Positions 39,328 through 52,003 of a DNA stretch of 64,000 nt are shown here, piece by piece (positions within the stretch are counted from its first letter, which is position 1; each line of letters starts with the position of its first letter). The translations under genes and the position numbers were made by a program. The notes below the pieces were generated by a model. It was given only the letters and a program-made list of their open reading frames with translations, was not told where the DNA came from and did not search any database. Source of the stretch: Unio delphinus (taxonomy: Eukaryota; Mollusca; Bivalvia; Unionida; Unionidae). The DNA is taken from NCBI GenBank assembly GCA_029339505.1, contig JAQISU010000166.1, positions 3,527,001-3,591,000 of the forward strand. The letters run 5' to 3'.

Positions 39328-39732
39328 ACAAAACACCAGATCAAGCAGCAAACAGTACAACCCCAAGTCAGTCCAGCTTGCAGACATTCCAGCCCTTGGG
39401 ATTGCCTCACCCAATACCACAAGTACCCTCCCAGCAGATTACCCAACTGGGTTTCCATCAGCCCCAAGGAGTGACCTCTCAGCTTGCCAATTTGGCCTGT
39501 CCCACAGGACCTCAGCATCAGCTTCCATTGACGGCAACCCCTCAGCAACCACCAAATGGCCTTGGTGGTAGTAGAATCCCCTCCCTCATGTCCATCCCCA
39601 CGTTTCCATCACAACAGCTCCAAGCTGCTCTGGGACAGACGGGACAACAGAATGGAGCTGCCACATCATCAGTAGTGGACCCAGCTGTCAAGCTTCCTGC
39701 TGCGCAGCCACAGATCAATACCTTCTATGCAA
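39328..39732 (+). CDS. SETD5/KMT2E: SETD5/KMT2E-like gene, exon F (Gln/Pro-rich)
   Basis: The acceptor is cttttctttttcag ending at 39327 and the donor GCAA-gtgaga at 39732/39733. It encodes about 135 residues, mainly Gln, Pro, Ser, Thr and Leu: repeated PQ, QQ and PxPQ groups such as LGLPHPIPQVPSQQITQLGF. Such Gln/Pro-rich C-terminal regions are common in chromatin co-regulators and fit a KMT2E-like tail. Entry with two bases and exit with one base match the neighbours. The base composition (more G+C, frequent CAG) differs sharply from the flanking introns, which supports coding status. Confidence 0.8.
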
Positions 39733-40176
39733 GTGAGATAATTTTTGTTCCAGTGTACACTTTCTTATTAACACAATTTTGTTAGTAGTAATACTGTACA
39801 TGCCACCTTTACATTGTTGCCCCAAGTCCCCAATCTAATTATTCCCTCCTCCTATGTGTATAGAACATCTTACTCTCTTTTCTTGGTCTATTGTCCTCTT
39901 GCACGACTGTGAGGATGCTTATAAAAAGGTAGACATGTTTACATCTACAATGGCAGCCATCTTGAGTATCCTTTTAATTGAATGACAGTCTTTTTAATTG
40001 CTATGTCCATGGATTTGGTGTGCATGCATCTATTTTTAACTCTTTTGAGGGTATTCACAAAAAGACTTCTTATGATATCTGGTTGGTCCTTGTACCCGTT
40101 AATAATGTCTGATGTCCAATATATCCACCCAAGCAGTCAGCCAGAAAAACTTGTATAGTGACTACTTTTGAATGAT

Positions 40177-40429
40177 GGGGCCCAGAGTGGCTGAGTGGTC
40201 TTAAGTGCTATCCGTTAGGTATCACTGCCATGTCATTTCTGTCTGCATGGGTTCGAGTCTCAGATTCGGCCAATGTGGGTATGTGAGAAAGCTTGCCAGT
40301 AGCTTCTCGTGGGTCGGTGGTTCTTTCTGGGGGGGTTTCCCGGGTTCTTCCTCCACCATTAACAATGGCCACCATATATAGCCTATCTTGTGCTGAAAAA
40401 TAGCATTAAAACCTACAGCAACAACAACT
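40177..40429 (+). mobile_element. tRNA-derived SINE, full length
   Basis: The head GGGGCCCAGAGTGGCTGAGT best preserves a box-A-like sequence. GGGTTCGAGTCTCAG is box B. The 3' end reads agcattaaaacctacagcaa followed by a CAA tail. It is inserted within repeat R1, which resumes after it. Confidence 0.8.
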
Positions 40430-40737
40430 ACTTCTGAATGGATGTATCAAGATGGGGTTTTCACTAAAAGACTTGTGCTGTCTGGCTGGTTCTAAATGAA
40501 AATGGTGCTGATCTGGTATTCAGTATGGTTACCACATCATCCAGCTGAAAAATCTTGTTCTCTTTACTCCAGAGTTGCTGCCAGGCTGTGTGATTATGGG
40601 TTTCTCACAGAAATGAATAAGCAGCATGCACTTTTAAATCTTAGTGGGGTAAATATACTGGAAGTTGTCTGTGGTTCCTGCACTTTCTCTTTATATTTAA
40701 AAAAAAAATGTTGGTTAGATTATTTTAGCTTTTCTTT

Positions 40738-40835
40738 TCTTTCTGGGGGTTTTCCTGGGTTCTTCCTCCACCATAAATACTGGCTGCCATGTATAGCCTA
40801 TCTTGTGCTGAAAAATGGTGTTAAACCCTACAACA
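40738..40835 (+). mobile_element. tRNA-derived SINE, 3' fragment
   Basis: Only the last third is present: ctttctgggggttttcctgg through ggtgttaaaccctacaaca. Confidence 0.7.
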
Positions 40836-43087
40836 ACATCATACTGGCCTTAATTGCAGCAGAAACTGGTTGTAAAAGGGTATTCAGTTCAGAATGTAAA
40901 CTTCGCACTATGCACAAGCAGTAGTGTAACCACAGAACTTTGAAACTATCGGTGTAGTAAGAAAATGTCAGAATATCTGGGGGGGGGGGGAATCCAAACA
41001 AAATCCTATTTTTAAAAAAAAAAACTGTTTATTACTTAAGTTTCATTGGGCTGTAGGATAACATCTAAAATATAAATAAGCTGATGACTATACAGATAGT
41101 CCAGTAAATTATTCTCAAGATTCTTTTAAGGGGAGTGATAAGAAGCAAATAACAATATTTACCAGCTAAGAAACAGGTATGCAGCTACCTGTACATTTAT
41201 TGTCCAAAAACTGATAAAAAAATCATTAAATGCTTGTTTTAATTTGTGTGTTTCTGTACCACGTGTTAATGTTGTCACATGTCTACCATTTGGCACAGTT
41301 AACAGTAGATGTGGGTGACCTCCACTTAAAATGATTTCTGACAGCATCTCTGCTAAAATACCAGTACAGTGAAAAAGTACTGTTATATACATATCAACAA
41401 AAACTACTACAGTATATTTGTAATATCACACATATGTATTCTACACCTGTGATTTTCACAACTTGGATATAAAGTAGTAACAGATTTAAACGTGTATGGC
41501 TCAACCATTAAATAGTACTCTACATTTTAGACATATTTGAACGTTTTTATCAAAAAGGAAACAAAAGTTGGAGTGAAACATAAGGGTACTATGTAATTTG
41601 ACGCCCAAGTACAAATATGGTCAGGTTGTATGGATGACTTCTATTAAAGTTCCCCCTAAAAATCATTTTTGATATAGGGTTTGTGCATCTATTATGTACA
41701 GTAGTTAAAATACAGACAATTTAAAGCTTATAGTTATTTTTATTTTACTTTTACAAGCAATTCAGTCTGATGGATCTTTTACAACAAAACTATATAGCAC
41801 TTTAAGGGTTAACAGCAACCTTTTGTACATTTTGTTTCTTCTGTTACTTGTATTTTGTCTGATTTGAATTGGAAGACATACAGTTCCAGTGTGTAAAACA
41901 GTCAAATATACTACATTCAGTTCTGATTAATAGTTAGTTTTTATTCCAGTCCAGAGAAAATAATCACTGCTGGTCAGAACTGAGTGGTGATCATTCACTG
42001 TGTAAAACACCAAAACTGTAGGCATCCAAACTTTATTCCAGTTCATGCAAAACAACACAGAGACACTTTACATGATCAATCAGTACTTAAATTGTGTATG
42101 GGAATATCTCTTTATGTTGATAGGTTATCAGCAAATGAACATGCCAACAGGATTAACTAGCAATAATATGTACATCCAAATAATTGCACTTCTTGTACCT
42201 GCAAAGTAAGTACATATCATATAGGGACAAATGTCTGCACATACATGAGTGGTGCAGATTTGGCATTAGTTGCATGTGACTATTCCATGTTACACTTGCA
42301 TTAATGCCTAAATTTTGATAGAACCTGCATTTGTCAGCAGATATATCCTTAAGGCACATATTTGCTGCACATGACCAGGAAATAAACTCAGATGACTAAT
42401 TTATAACTTATCAGACATTGGGTATGAGTTGTCCATAATTATCCCATGCAGTTGTTTGGTCATTGTGTTTTTCTAATTGTCTAAACACTTGGTAGCCATC
42501 AACCACAAGATAAAAGGAGTGAATATTTGTCTTGTAGGCTTGTCAAAAATTGCATCAATGAATGATAGAAATATATTGTGTGGTAATGTATCAGCATGTA
42601 TAAGACGTTTAGAACAAAATATGTAACCTAGACCCTAATTATATAGAATAAAGAAGCGTGAAACGACATCTAACTTTTATTATTGTCCTCCAACTCTTAG
42701 TTTGGGACCTGATCATATAAATCTTTAGCATCAGCTTACTGGAAATACATGATAAACAAAGTGTTGTATATTTTCAAGATAGTAAGTCTGCATGTTGTCA
42801 ATGAATAATTTTTTTTAAGATAGAAGTAGAGTTACATAGAGCAGTGGTTTTTGTTGATATTGTATAGTTTCTGAAGGAAAAGAAAATTTGAGGAGCCTGG
42901 AAGGATAACTCTACATTCAAGGCAGCAGCAAATCCAGAAATGAAAATGGCACATTACATAATTCAGTATATCATTGTTTGTTTTGATGGGTTTTCATTGT
43001 AATGTAGCTTGATATTTTATTTTAGAATGAATTAATTAGTATTGAAGAAGGTTTGCTGAAGGACTTTCATTTGTTTTGTTTTTTTAG

Positions 43088-43620
43088 ATCTAAATGGCCA
43101 TGTGACAGGGTTACCACAGAACTTCACTCCTGTAATATCTCCTGCGCCAAACCAGCAGGGAATTTCAGCAGCTTCTCCTCACCCATTATCTCAGCCTGCC
43201 CCTCAAGCTCCATTGATACCTGCTACATCCACTCAAGTGCCTAACAGTTACAGCAGTATAAACTTTGGTTCTCTTGGGAGCAGTGGAACAGTGGCAGGGG
43301 TTTTCAGTGGATCTGGGGCTGTATGTACTCAACAGCAAGTGTTTGACTACAGTCATCGATCAGTGTCAAATTTTGGAACTGTACCTAACACAAAACAATC
43401 CATACCCATTCACCATCACCCTCACCATGTCTCCCAAGGAGACTCAGGATCTCGGTCACAATTCTCTGGTTACAACAACAGTTCTCACTCCAGCCAGAGT
43501 TATGGTTCCAATCAGCATCTTCAGACCCTCTCACCATCCTCTTCACAACGACATCCATGTAGAAAAAAATCGAAACATAAGAGACATTTGTCTGGTGGAG
43601 AATCGCATCATTATTCATGA
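43088..43620 (+). CDS. SETD5/KMT2E: SETD5/KMT2E-like gene, terminal exon G
   Basis: The acceptor is tttgtttttttag ending at 43087. The first two bases complete the codon split after exon F, giving the residues N-L-N-G-H-V. About 176 residues follow to a TGA at 43618-43620. The composition is Ser, Gln, Pro, His and Asn. It includes PNQQGISAASPHPLSQPAPQ, a His-rich IHHHPHHV and a basic end RKKSKHKRHLSGGESHHYS that may be a second nuclear localisation signal. There is no donor before the stop that I consider better, and the sequence turns AT-rich directly after it, so this is taken as the last exon. Combined, exons A-G encode about 970 residues of C-terminal region. Confidence 0.8.
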
Positions 43621-46230
43621 TCTTCATCAGTGTCATTATTTTGTGTGTTGTAGGTTATGGGACACACGTGAAACAGGCAGCCAAATCATTACATAATATG
43701 TATGACTTTTTTTTCATTTTGTTTTATATGTAGTAGACAGAATTAAGATCGACTTGATTCTGTTATTAAGGGAGTTTTTATTGCTCATCATTTATTAAAT
43801 ACCTGTAAATACTTGTATATGCAGTAATTTTTCATCCTTGGTGTCGTGTAAATATCTGTAGATATTTAAGCCAACTGACAAAACAGATTATTTTGTTTAT
43901 TTCGATAGTTTATTCCATATAGATCACGCATCAGAGATAAATTTGAGCCTATTTAAAAAGAAAAAAACACATTGTACATGTATTTACCCCATCTCAATGT
44001 ACAGATGTATGTACTTGTGTATGTAGCATAGATCAGCACAAATATATTTCAGATAATGAAACAAGTTGCACTGCAAAATGGCAAGGACTGTACCTTTTTA
44101 ATGTGCCATAATTTTCATTGCCCCTTTTCATTGTCATGGAAATATTGCAAGAAATTTTTCATTATCATTTATAAAACTATTTGCAGTGACAACAATTATC
44201 ATCATCCTGCATTAATGTTTTAGTTGTCTTGACAGTGATATCATATTTTTTAAAATTGAAAATATAAGGAAATGATTTCGCTAAAATTTATTGTCTTATT
44301 TAAAATTATATATATTATGTTTTTATGTAACCTGTGCAACCTGTATTATGCAACAAAAGAACAATTTTATCCTATTTATGACTTTGAAGATTAGATGCCG
44401 TTTTAGACATCTTTTGGACTTGTTAGCTTGGTAATCTAGGGTACAATACATACCATGTAAAAATACATTTTGTTTCTTAAGATCATAAAAGTTTGATCAT
44501 TTTAAATCACTTTATAAAGGACATATTATCTTTTAAGAAATTTAGAATATATAGTTTGCTCATTACATCTATTTGGAATAACAGTAATTAATTTGGGCTA
44601 ACAAAACATTCAATTTCAAGAGAACAACCTGATAACTGCTGCTTGCAGATGTTGAAATTTTACTCTGAGTAAATTATGAAATTGCACACTGCTTACAGGA
44701 CAAGCATTGTTTATGAATTAGGAATTTAGAGATATTACAAAATGAAAGCCTCTTTATAAGTTGGTTACATTCTTGTCAGTACACTCCTAGAGAGCCAGGG
44801 TTGCCAGTAGTTTAAATAAATACAATTATTTATTTTGTTATGCATACAAATATAATAACCATTTGACTCTACATAACATGTCAATGAAAAGGAGGTCCAC
44901 AAATGACACATTTTGAGGACAACTGTATTTTCTTAAGACCTATTTTCTTACTTGTATGTGTTTGTAATAAATTCAGAGTTTATGTTCATCCATTGTACAT
45001 TTTAGATTTGTGCAATTGAAAATACAGGGTCATAATGTTATGTCAATTTGTATATTTACAACATCAGCAAGATTGTTTGTCTTGGATACAGATATTAATA
45101 GTCCCACTCTCTACAGTGTTTTGTATTCCTTTTTTCTTTTCACATACAAAACACACTAATAATTACCACACACACACACCAAAACAAACCCTTCCCAAAC
45201 ACACACACACAGTAGCAAATATATTTTTTATTTGTACACTTTTTAAAATTGTATGATTTTACATGGATGTATCATTTTGTTTCTTCTCCACGCCTAGTAT
45301 AGAATGAGTTAATGATTTTGAGATGCCTTTGATCTCAGACAGTCTATGATATTCTATATATCTAATATTGAAAAGTACTTGTATAGAAAATGGACCAAGT
45401 TGCATTTTTCAATAAGGATCTAATCTTCTTGAATCAGCACAGTTTTGCTGCTGTTTGCGTTAATTCTAGTACCAAAGTTGTGAGACAAAGTCATTAAATG
45501 TTCTGATAATTTGGTTTGCAGTATTTAAATCTTATGAACATCCTAAAATATAATCCAACATTGCAAATTTATCATTAGAGTTTTATTCCAGTGCCATATT
45601 TTGTTATGGGGCTATAAATCTCAAATTTCTCATTACTCATCAGATCATAAATTTCATTTCTGCTCATTAGCTTTATGAAAGACCTGGATTTAAATTCGAT
45701 ATTATAAAGCTTAATGTCAAGAAGACAGAGATCAAGTTTGCCTTATAACTTTTCCCCATAGCTAAATTTAAGTCGGTTATGTCCACATTTTTGTATTGAA
45801 GTTTGCCTTGCAACATGGATTTTTTTTCTGCTTAGTAACCATTGAATGACATCATGGATATAAATCAGATTTGTTCAAGGCCCGATGTCATGATTTATAT
45901 CTGGTTTGATTTTCACAGTATTTTAAATTTTCAGTCTAAATATTAGTGTTGACTCTCAAGAATATAGAAGCTACATAATGTTGTATCCCCATCAGAATGT
46001 TTGAAAGGCACCTAGGAACTTTCTCGGATTTAATATGGGTCCTACAAAATAGAAATCAAAGCTTGGTCTGAATTGCTTTTTGCATATGTTAATGTCAAAC
46101 TTTATTCAGGTTATTGTACCACTTCAGTTCATATGGTCATGACACTAATTATCTCAAGTCATACCTTGTTGACAGGGACAGATGTAATGTTTACATCTTG
46201 CTTATGTCATGATTTGACAATACAATATTT
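43621..46230 (+). other. 3' untranslated region and downstream flank of the SETD5/KMT2E-like gene
   Basis: No open frame of interest. Possible polyadenylation signals AATAAA or close forms lie near 44814 and 44966; I cannot tell which is used. A CA-rich simple repeat lies at about 45165-45214. Confidence 0.5.
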
Positions 46231-46232
46231 CA

Positions 46233-46480
46233 AGGCCTCGAAAGGCTGAATGGTCTAAAGTATTCACCGTTACGGATCACAGCCATCTCATCTCTGTCTG
46301 TGTGGTTTCCAGTCTCAGATTCGGCCAATGTGGGTATGTGAGAAAGCTTGCCAGTAGCTTCTCATGGGTCGGTGGTGCTTTCCAGGGTTTTTCCTTGGTT
46401 CTTCCTCCACCATTAATACTGGCTGCCATGTATAGCCTATCTTGTGCTGAAAAATAGCGTTAAACTCGATAATAACAAAA
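46233..46480 (+). mobile_element. tRNA-derived SINE, near full length
   Basis: The head aaggcctcgaaaggctgaat is diverged. Box B is altered to ggtttccagtctcag. The core and 3' end (tagcgttaaactcgataata) are recognisable. Confidence 0.7.
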
Positions 46481-46540
46481 ACAATGCAATATTTGGTGCT
46501 GAATGATGAAGGAAGAAAATCAAAACCTTATTCAGTGGAT

Positions 46541-46779
46541 GTTGTGTGGATTAATGCCATTTTTCAGCACAAGATAATCAATACATGGTGGCTAGTGTAA
46601 CTGGTGGAAGAAAAACGGGGGGAAAATCCTTGTAGGAACCACCAACCCATGAGAAGCTACTTGCAAGCTTTCTCACATACATATTAGCCAAGCCAGAGAC
46701 GTGAACCCATGCAGAAAGAGGTGAGATGGCACTGATCTGGAATGGTGAATGCCTTAGACCACCTGGCCACTCACAGCCC
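46541..46779 (-). mobile_element. tRNA-derived SINE, reverse, 60 bp from the previous copy
   Basis: The complement of the core (acccatgagaagctacttgc) and of the head (gaccacctggccactcacag) are clear. With the copy at 46233 it forms an inverted pair that could fold into a long hairpin in RNA. Confidence 0.7.
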
Positions 46780-48557
46780 ACCCACTGTGGAAAACCATTT
46801 GTAGCATGTAGTCGACCAAAAACATAAATGGCCTTTCCGAGTATTAATGAAAATGGAGTTGATTTGGACTATATATGGGTAAAATTTGAAGCTTCTGATG
46901 CTGCTTGAAATGGTTTTCCTAACTGTGATAAAATCTCCAAGAAGTGTTTTTGTTTTTGGACTTAGAATGATTGAAGGGGTTTTTAGTGTGCTTGTTTTTC
47001 TCTTCTTTTTAAATTTTTTCTTTGTGTGTTGGATAAGGTTGATTCTGCACCATTAATTAATTATCGTTGAGAAATTTTCTTGGAACATTCACTATCCTCT
47101 TCGTTGATCCAGCCTACATTCAAAAAATAAAAGTGGCAGATGCATCTTGAATACTGGATTGATGTTGAGAATGTTCTTATCCAAAATAAAAATGTACTCT
47201 TGTGCACATATACCAAACCTTGAGCAGACAAAGCTTCAACAGCTATTCCAAAGAAAGATCAGTTTATCATAGCACTTGGCATGAGTTGTGATTGATCACT
47301 GAAATTGAGGGTGTTACTTAGTTGTAACACTCTTTGAATGCTTACAAATTTCAGCGGTTTAAGGTATGTTAAAGTTTCCATTGTGCAAGTCTGCTAAAGA
47401 CTAATTACATGATCCAATTCATTACTGTGTAATATCAAGCTATAGGTGCTGTGGACCAAAATTTGATATTTTACTTATTTTTAGTATAACAGACAAGAAA
47501 ATGTTGTACATTCAAACAGTGCGGGTTATTTGAGTTGTATCATTTGTATAAATGATGGATGTTCGAGTTGTCACAGATTTACTGTTTAAAAGTAAATTTA
47601 AAGACACAAACATTCAGAATTAATCTGTGCTGATCATACAGCTAGGCATGTACTTCTTGATTTCTACTAAATGACATTCTTTATAATGTATCTCTTAGAA
47701 TAGACATGATTTTCTTGTCAGAATAGACTTGATATCCTTCTCACCTTTCAGGAGGTTAGAGGTCATGGGACAGACCGTTAAAATAAAAAGCTGACATCTT
47801 GTTTTCATCATGTGTACAGTAGAATTAAACACTTGAAATCTGTTTCCTCGTTTACAACGCTTCATTGCAAAAGACTTTAAATTATTTTGTGTTTATAACT
47901 AACCTTTACAATATAAAGAATTTGCTTCTTTCATACGGGGGTGGGGTTAAACTATTCAGTCACTTTACTAATTTTGCTGTAGTTAATGTCTTCATGTACT
48001 TTGTTGGCAAGGTAGCTTAATTGATGTCATGCATCATTATTACAAAATATTGTACAGTAGGGTTGTATATGGTGTGTACAGATAGTTAGACAATGTTCTG
48101 TATTGTGCCATAAGTACAAGCCTGAGGCTATCACAAGATGTAAAATTCAGAAATAAAAAAAATACAAATTTATTATCGTTGTGTCTGGTACTTTTATTTT
48201 TCCTGGTAAACATTGATATAATGATTTCTACCAGTTTACAACAAAAAAAAATGTTCCAAAAGTTAAAAATATTTGTAAACCTATCATGTCTTGCTAGTCC
48301 CACCCAATAGAACAAATATCAGAAATTAGCAACTGCCATTTTCTTCGTACAAAATTCCTATCTACTGACGAGTAGTGTATAAACTGAAGGAAGTATTGGA
48401 CAGTGACCAGAACCAAATTGTATACACCTTTCGGTAACCTGGTTATCTCCTGCTCGTATTGGGTATTGACTTGATTTCTAGCCCCCCCCCCCCCCCCCCC
48501 CCGTTTACAATTACAATAGGGAAAGGACGGGAACTACATATGTATACAGCGATGAAA

Positions 48558-48592
<35 letters not shown>

Positions 48593-48596
48593 CGCT
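46780..48596. other. Intergenic, no gene seen
   Basis: AT-rich. A poly-C run of 21 bases lies at 48482-48502, followed by CT and TA microsatellites at about 48558-48593. Nothing else is supported. Confidence 0.6.
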
Positions 48597-48850
48597 CCGC
48601 TGACAGTGGTTAGTGAGTAGAATATCTGGCGCGGAGGCAGGGGGTTGTGGGTTCAAATCCCGGCAGAGTCTTACCAAAGACTTTGGAAAATGGTACTAAC
48701 AGCTGTCTCGCTAGGTACTCGGCATTAAAAGGTTAGTGTTAGGACTGATAGGCCTGGTATTAGAATAGTGTGACTGGGTTGAACATCATGCTACATGTCT
48801 GTGGCATGATGCCGTAGTGCTAGACATCACAAGAAACTGTCATACTGCAG
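48597..48850 (+). mobile_element. Second SINE family, tRNA-like head
   Basis: GCTGACAGTGGTTAGTGAGT resembles a tRNA box A, and GTGGGTTCAAATCCCGGC near 48645 is a good box B. The body (gtcttaccaaagactttgg, agctgtctcgctaggtactc, ggttagtgttaggactg) is unlike the other SINE. It is a single copy in the window. The 3' limit is approximate. Confidence 0.6.
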
Positions 48851-50116
48851 ACATCGTGACGATATGAATGAAAAATTTGTTAAACTTGTCTTTAAAATTC
48901 TCATCACACACGTATACAAAATTCGCCAGTCTCGTCACTATTAGAAAATAATTACTAGGCCCAAACCAGAGAACCATTACAACACATAATTTTATGCAAT
49001 TATACCTTACACTTCTTTTTCTTTTTTTTTTTGTACACAAAATAGATTACAAAATGTATGCAAATGAAAATATATAAAACGGTCATTCCTAACAAAAACA
49101 CAATGTTACATGATTTAAACCATACAGAATACGCATATAACACACAATACAGTACATTTGATCCTTGTTCAAGATCACTAAAATGTATGGACTGTGATAT
49201 ATAAACCAGTCGCAAGACTGTGTCTGAGGAAGGATGTACATATCATTAAAAATATACTAGGAAAGAAAACAAAGGGACCAGCTCCAAGCACATTGCGAGT
49301 ATGACACATCATAAAATAAAACGCAAATAGCAACGAGCAACCCCTTAATAAGAATAATAAATACTTAGTTTTTTAAAAATTTGTTTTGATTTGTTACAGA
49401 AAAATAATGAACGCAATAGAAATAAAATAAATGGAAATTATTTTTTTTTTTTTTTTCACTGAAAGATCAAAAGTTTTTAATCGTATCTGTTTGAGTTGCA
49501 CAACAGAAAACGAAGTATTTTTCAAAATCGACGATAACTATGAAACGTGCCATTTTAAGAAAGTATGCAATTACTCTAATAATGGAAAACTATCACATTA
49601 AATAATGTTCATTGCCGAATTTTTGGAAAGTATAAAGCTTTAACGCAATGGAAATAAAGTACACATTGGAAATTATTTATTTAATTTTTAAATGATTGAT
49701 TGAGAAACAGAAGGATAACGTCATCAGGTGCAAATTCTAAGCGTTTTGCATTATATAGAACATCGTCATGAATAAAGGTTAAAATTTACTTACTTAAAAT
49801 GTTACTTTCAATATTCAGTTTAACTGTAATTGTTTTTTTGTTGTTGTTCTTATATGTTTGTATTGTTATTGTTATTGATTTTCCACGTAGTTGTGTTCTC
49901 TATTTTATCATTCCTAAATTATCTTCTTTTACATTTTTTAAAAACTTTCAATTGTAAGTATCTGCAAGTTATCCACGTACCCAGTGATATATGATTTCAT
50001 CCATTGTGCCTAACAATTATTCGTTAGTTAATTTATCACACTTTTATTTAGGGCGTTTAATTGGAAAGTTTGTCCATGACGCGAAATAGAATTTCATTCA
50101 GTTCACTCTGTGCAGC
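48851..50116. other. Intergenic, AT-rich, no gene seen
   Basis: Poly-T/poly-A runs (49440-49456) and short chance frames only. Confidence 0.6.
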
Positions 50117-50220
50117 AATTAGTAAATGTCGACCCGGAATCGGGACACAATTAGTAAATGTCGACCCGTAATCGGGACACAATTAGTAAATGTCGACCCA
50201 GAATCGGGACACAATTAGTA
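50117..50220. repeat. 3.3 copies of a 32-bp tandem repeat with an inner dyad
   Basis: Units start with aattagtaaatgtcgacc at 50117, 50149 and 50181, with a partial unit at 50213. Each holds CCCG-nAAT-CGGG, a 4-bp stem around a 4-base loop. The middle base differs in each copy (ggaat, gtaat, agaat). G+C content is far above the surroundings. Confidence 0.85.
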
Positions 50221-51809
50221 CTTCCAGTACAGTTCGTACCCACGAATGTAGTTCCTCTCATTTTGGCAGTGATTGACGAGTTATATCTATGCATCTTTGG
50301 TAGGGATTTAAAGGTAATTGTTTATTCTTGAGAATATGAGCTCAGAGAGTGGTTGTCTGTGTGTATTTCGGCGACTGTGCACAGTGAGTAATAAGGCCTT
50401 GGTGATGATTCGGAAGTGAAATATGTGTTTTATTTACATGTTACTCTGTTTACAGTCAAACATCTAAACAAAAATACAGGCCAACCTTTGACAAGAACTT
50501 TACCGTGAAGTCATATTTGAAGGTATTTTAGATTAACATATGATTTGTATTGATTGTCACACAGTGGAAAGGTCAGTACTGAGAAACAAATGTAGAGAAC
50601 ATATAGTAAAATTAATCGTGTTCTGTTTCAACTGGAATTGCTTCTAGCGCAGCCTCCCTACACCAAAGAGCTCGAAAAGAAAAGGCAGATAATGAGGTTA
50701 CTTGAAAGAGGCCATAGAGGAGATCATCGTCGTCGTCATCATCATCATCATCATCATCAGTCTCTTGACCTAGTGTAGTTGTTGAGGCACTGTGCTAGAG
50801 GAGATACTTAGTGATGAATGACCAACATTACTCAGTGGTCTACTAGGTGACACAAACGTTGTAAAGAATATGCAAGCATTTATGCCAAGGGTTATTTTGT
50901 TGTTATTTGGCTTTATTTTTTTGAAAAAGTGAAAACTACTAAATCCTATGATTTTTCAGCAATACACTATTTGATTGTAGTTATGACTTTTTAGATGTTC
51001 CCTTGACTTAGCCATGTAGTTCACATATTGTGTTGTAGCCTAAGACGAAATTTATCGCGTGCATAAAATAGTCTGTGTTATCAATTGCGCTGACAAACTC
51101 TTACAATCACATGTGTTTGTTTTAAAACTGACTGACTCATTAACCCTTTCTTGAAGTTGTCGCTGGCCAATTTCCAAAAGTTATTATTTGATGAAAATAC
51201 TAATTTGTCTTTTGAAACTTCAGTATGTAAATAGTTTCTGTTTTAAGAAAAGAAAAGCACAATCAGATTTTTAAAAAAAAAGATTTTTACTGCTATATTT
51301 GTATTATTTGTCTCTTAATTTGTTTTACACCTAAGTCAGCTTGTTGTGAATGGGGAGTAGTAGTGAGGAACATTGACATCTGTGAAAAGTATCTCTTCAT
51401 TAGATTATGTTTTGTTTCTTAAACTCATTGGGCAGATATATTAAGGAAAATATACATATTATAGAAAATAAAGTCTAAATATTATGCGACAGAAGATTTA
51501 GTCAGGTAAGAAACGCAAAGCACAAAGTATAATTCTGTAGGTCAGAGACATACGAGACAGTGCTACGTTTTTGGAATTCAAGAAACACTATATGGTCAAT
51601 GATGTTTTATGACATTGTGAAAATAGGAGAAACGTAGTGAAGTCAATATCTAATAAATTAAAAACTTAATTAGAAGTACATAGACATATTAAAACCAAAA
51701 ATTTGCCATCCTAATTTTGCAATGTTGTAACGAGGATATAAATTATAAAAATTGTTGTACCTTCTTCATGTGTGACACCATATTTGTTCTTGGTGGTGTC
51801 AGTTTAGTT
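50221..51809. other. Intergenic, no gene seen
   Basis: It contains a short GTC/ATC simple repeat near 50727-50760. I see no coding exon that I can defend, although an unseen first exon of a neighbouring gene is possible. Confidence 0.5.
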
Positions 51810-51949
51810 GGAAAGCTTGCCAGTAGCTTCTCGTAGGTCATTGATTCTTTACGGTGATTTAACCCGGGTTCTTCCTCCACCATTAATACTGGCCGCCATG
51901 CATAGCCTATCGTGTGCTGAAAAATGGCGTTAAACCCTTCAACAACAAG
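51810..51949 (+). mobile_element. tRNA-derived SINE, 5'-truncated, at the edge of the virus-like element
   Basis: It starts inside the core (gaaagcttgccagtagcttc) and ends gcgttaaacccttcaacaac. It lies 54 bp before the inverted repeat that may mark the left end of the Polinton-like element. Confidence 0.75.
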
Positions 51950-52003
51950 AATAGTTAAGTTGGAAAGAAATTTCTAGTGCATTCGTTTATCAAATGTTAT
52001 GCA

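Larger units (their letters stand above)
39733..43087 (+). other. Intron F-G, about 3.4 kb
   Basis: It contains repeat R1 at 39940-40150 and 40430-40600 and two SINE pieces. From 40930 to 43087 it is AT-rich with a G-run at 40980 and no feature that I can support. Confidence 0.6.

Noticed and set aside
40496..40924. 142-codon open frame on the + strand
   Set aside because: It runs through repeat R1 and a SINE fragment, so its apparent protein is made of repeat sequence.
48640..48670. True tRNA gene around the good box B
   Set aside because: I could not pair a full acceptor stem, and a SINE body continues after the tRNA-like head.
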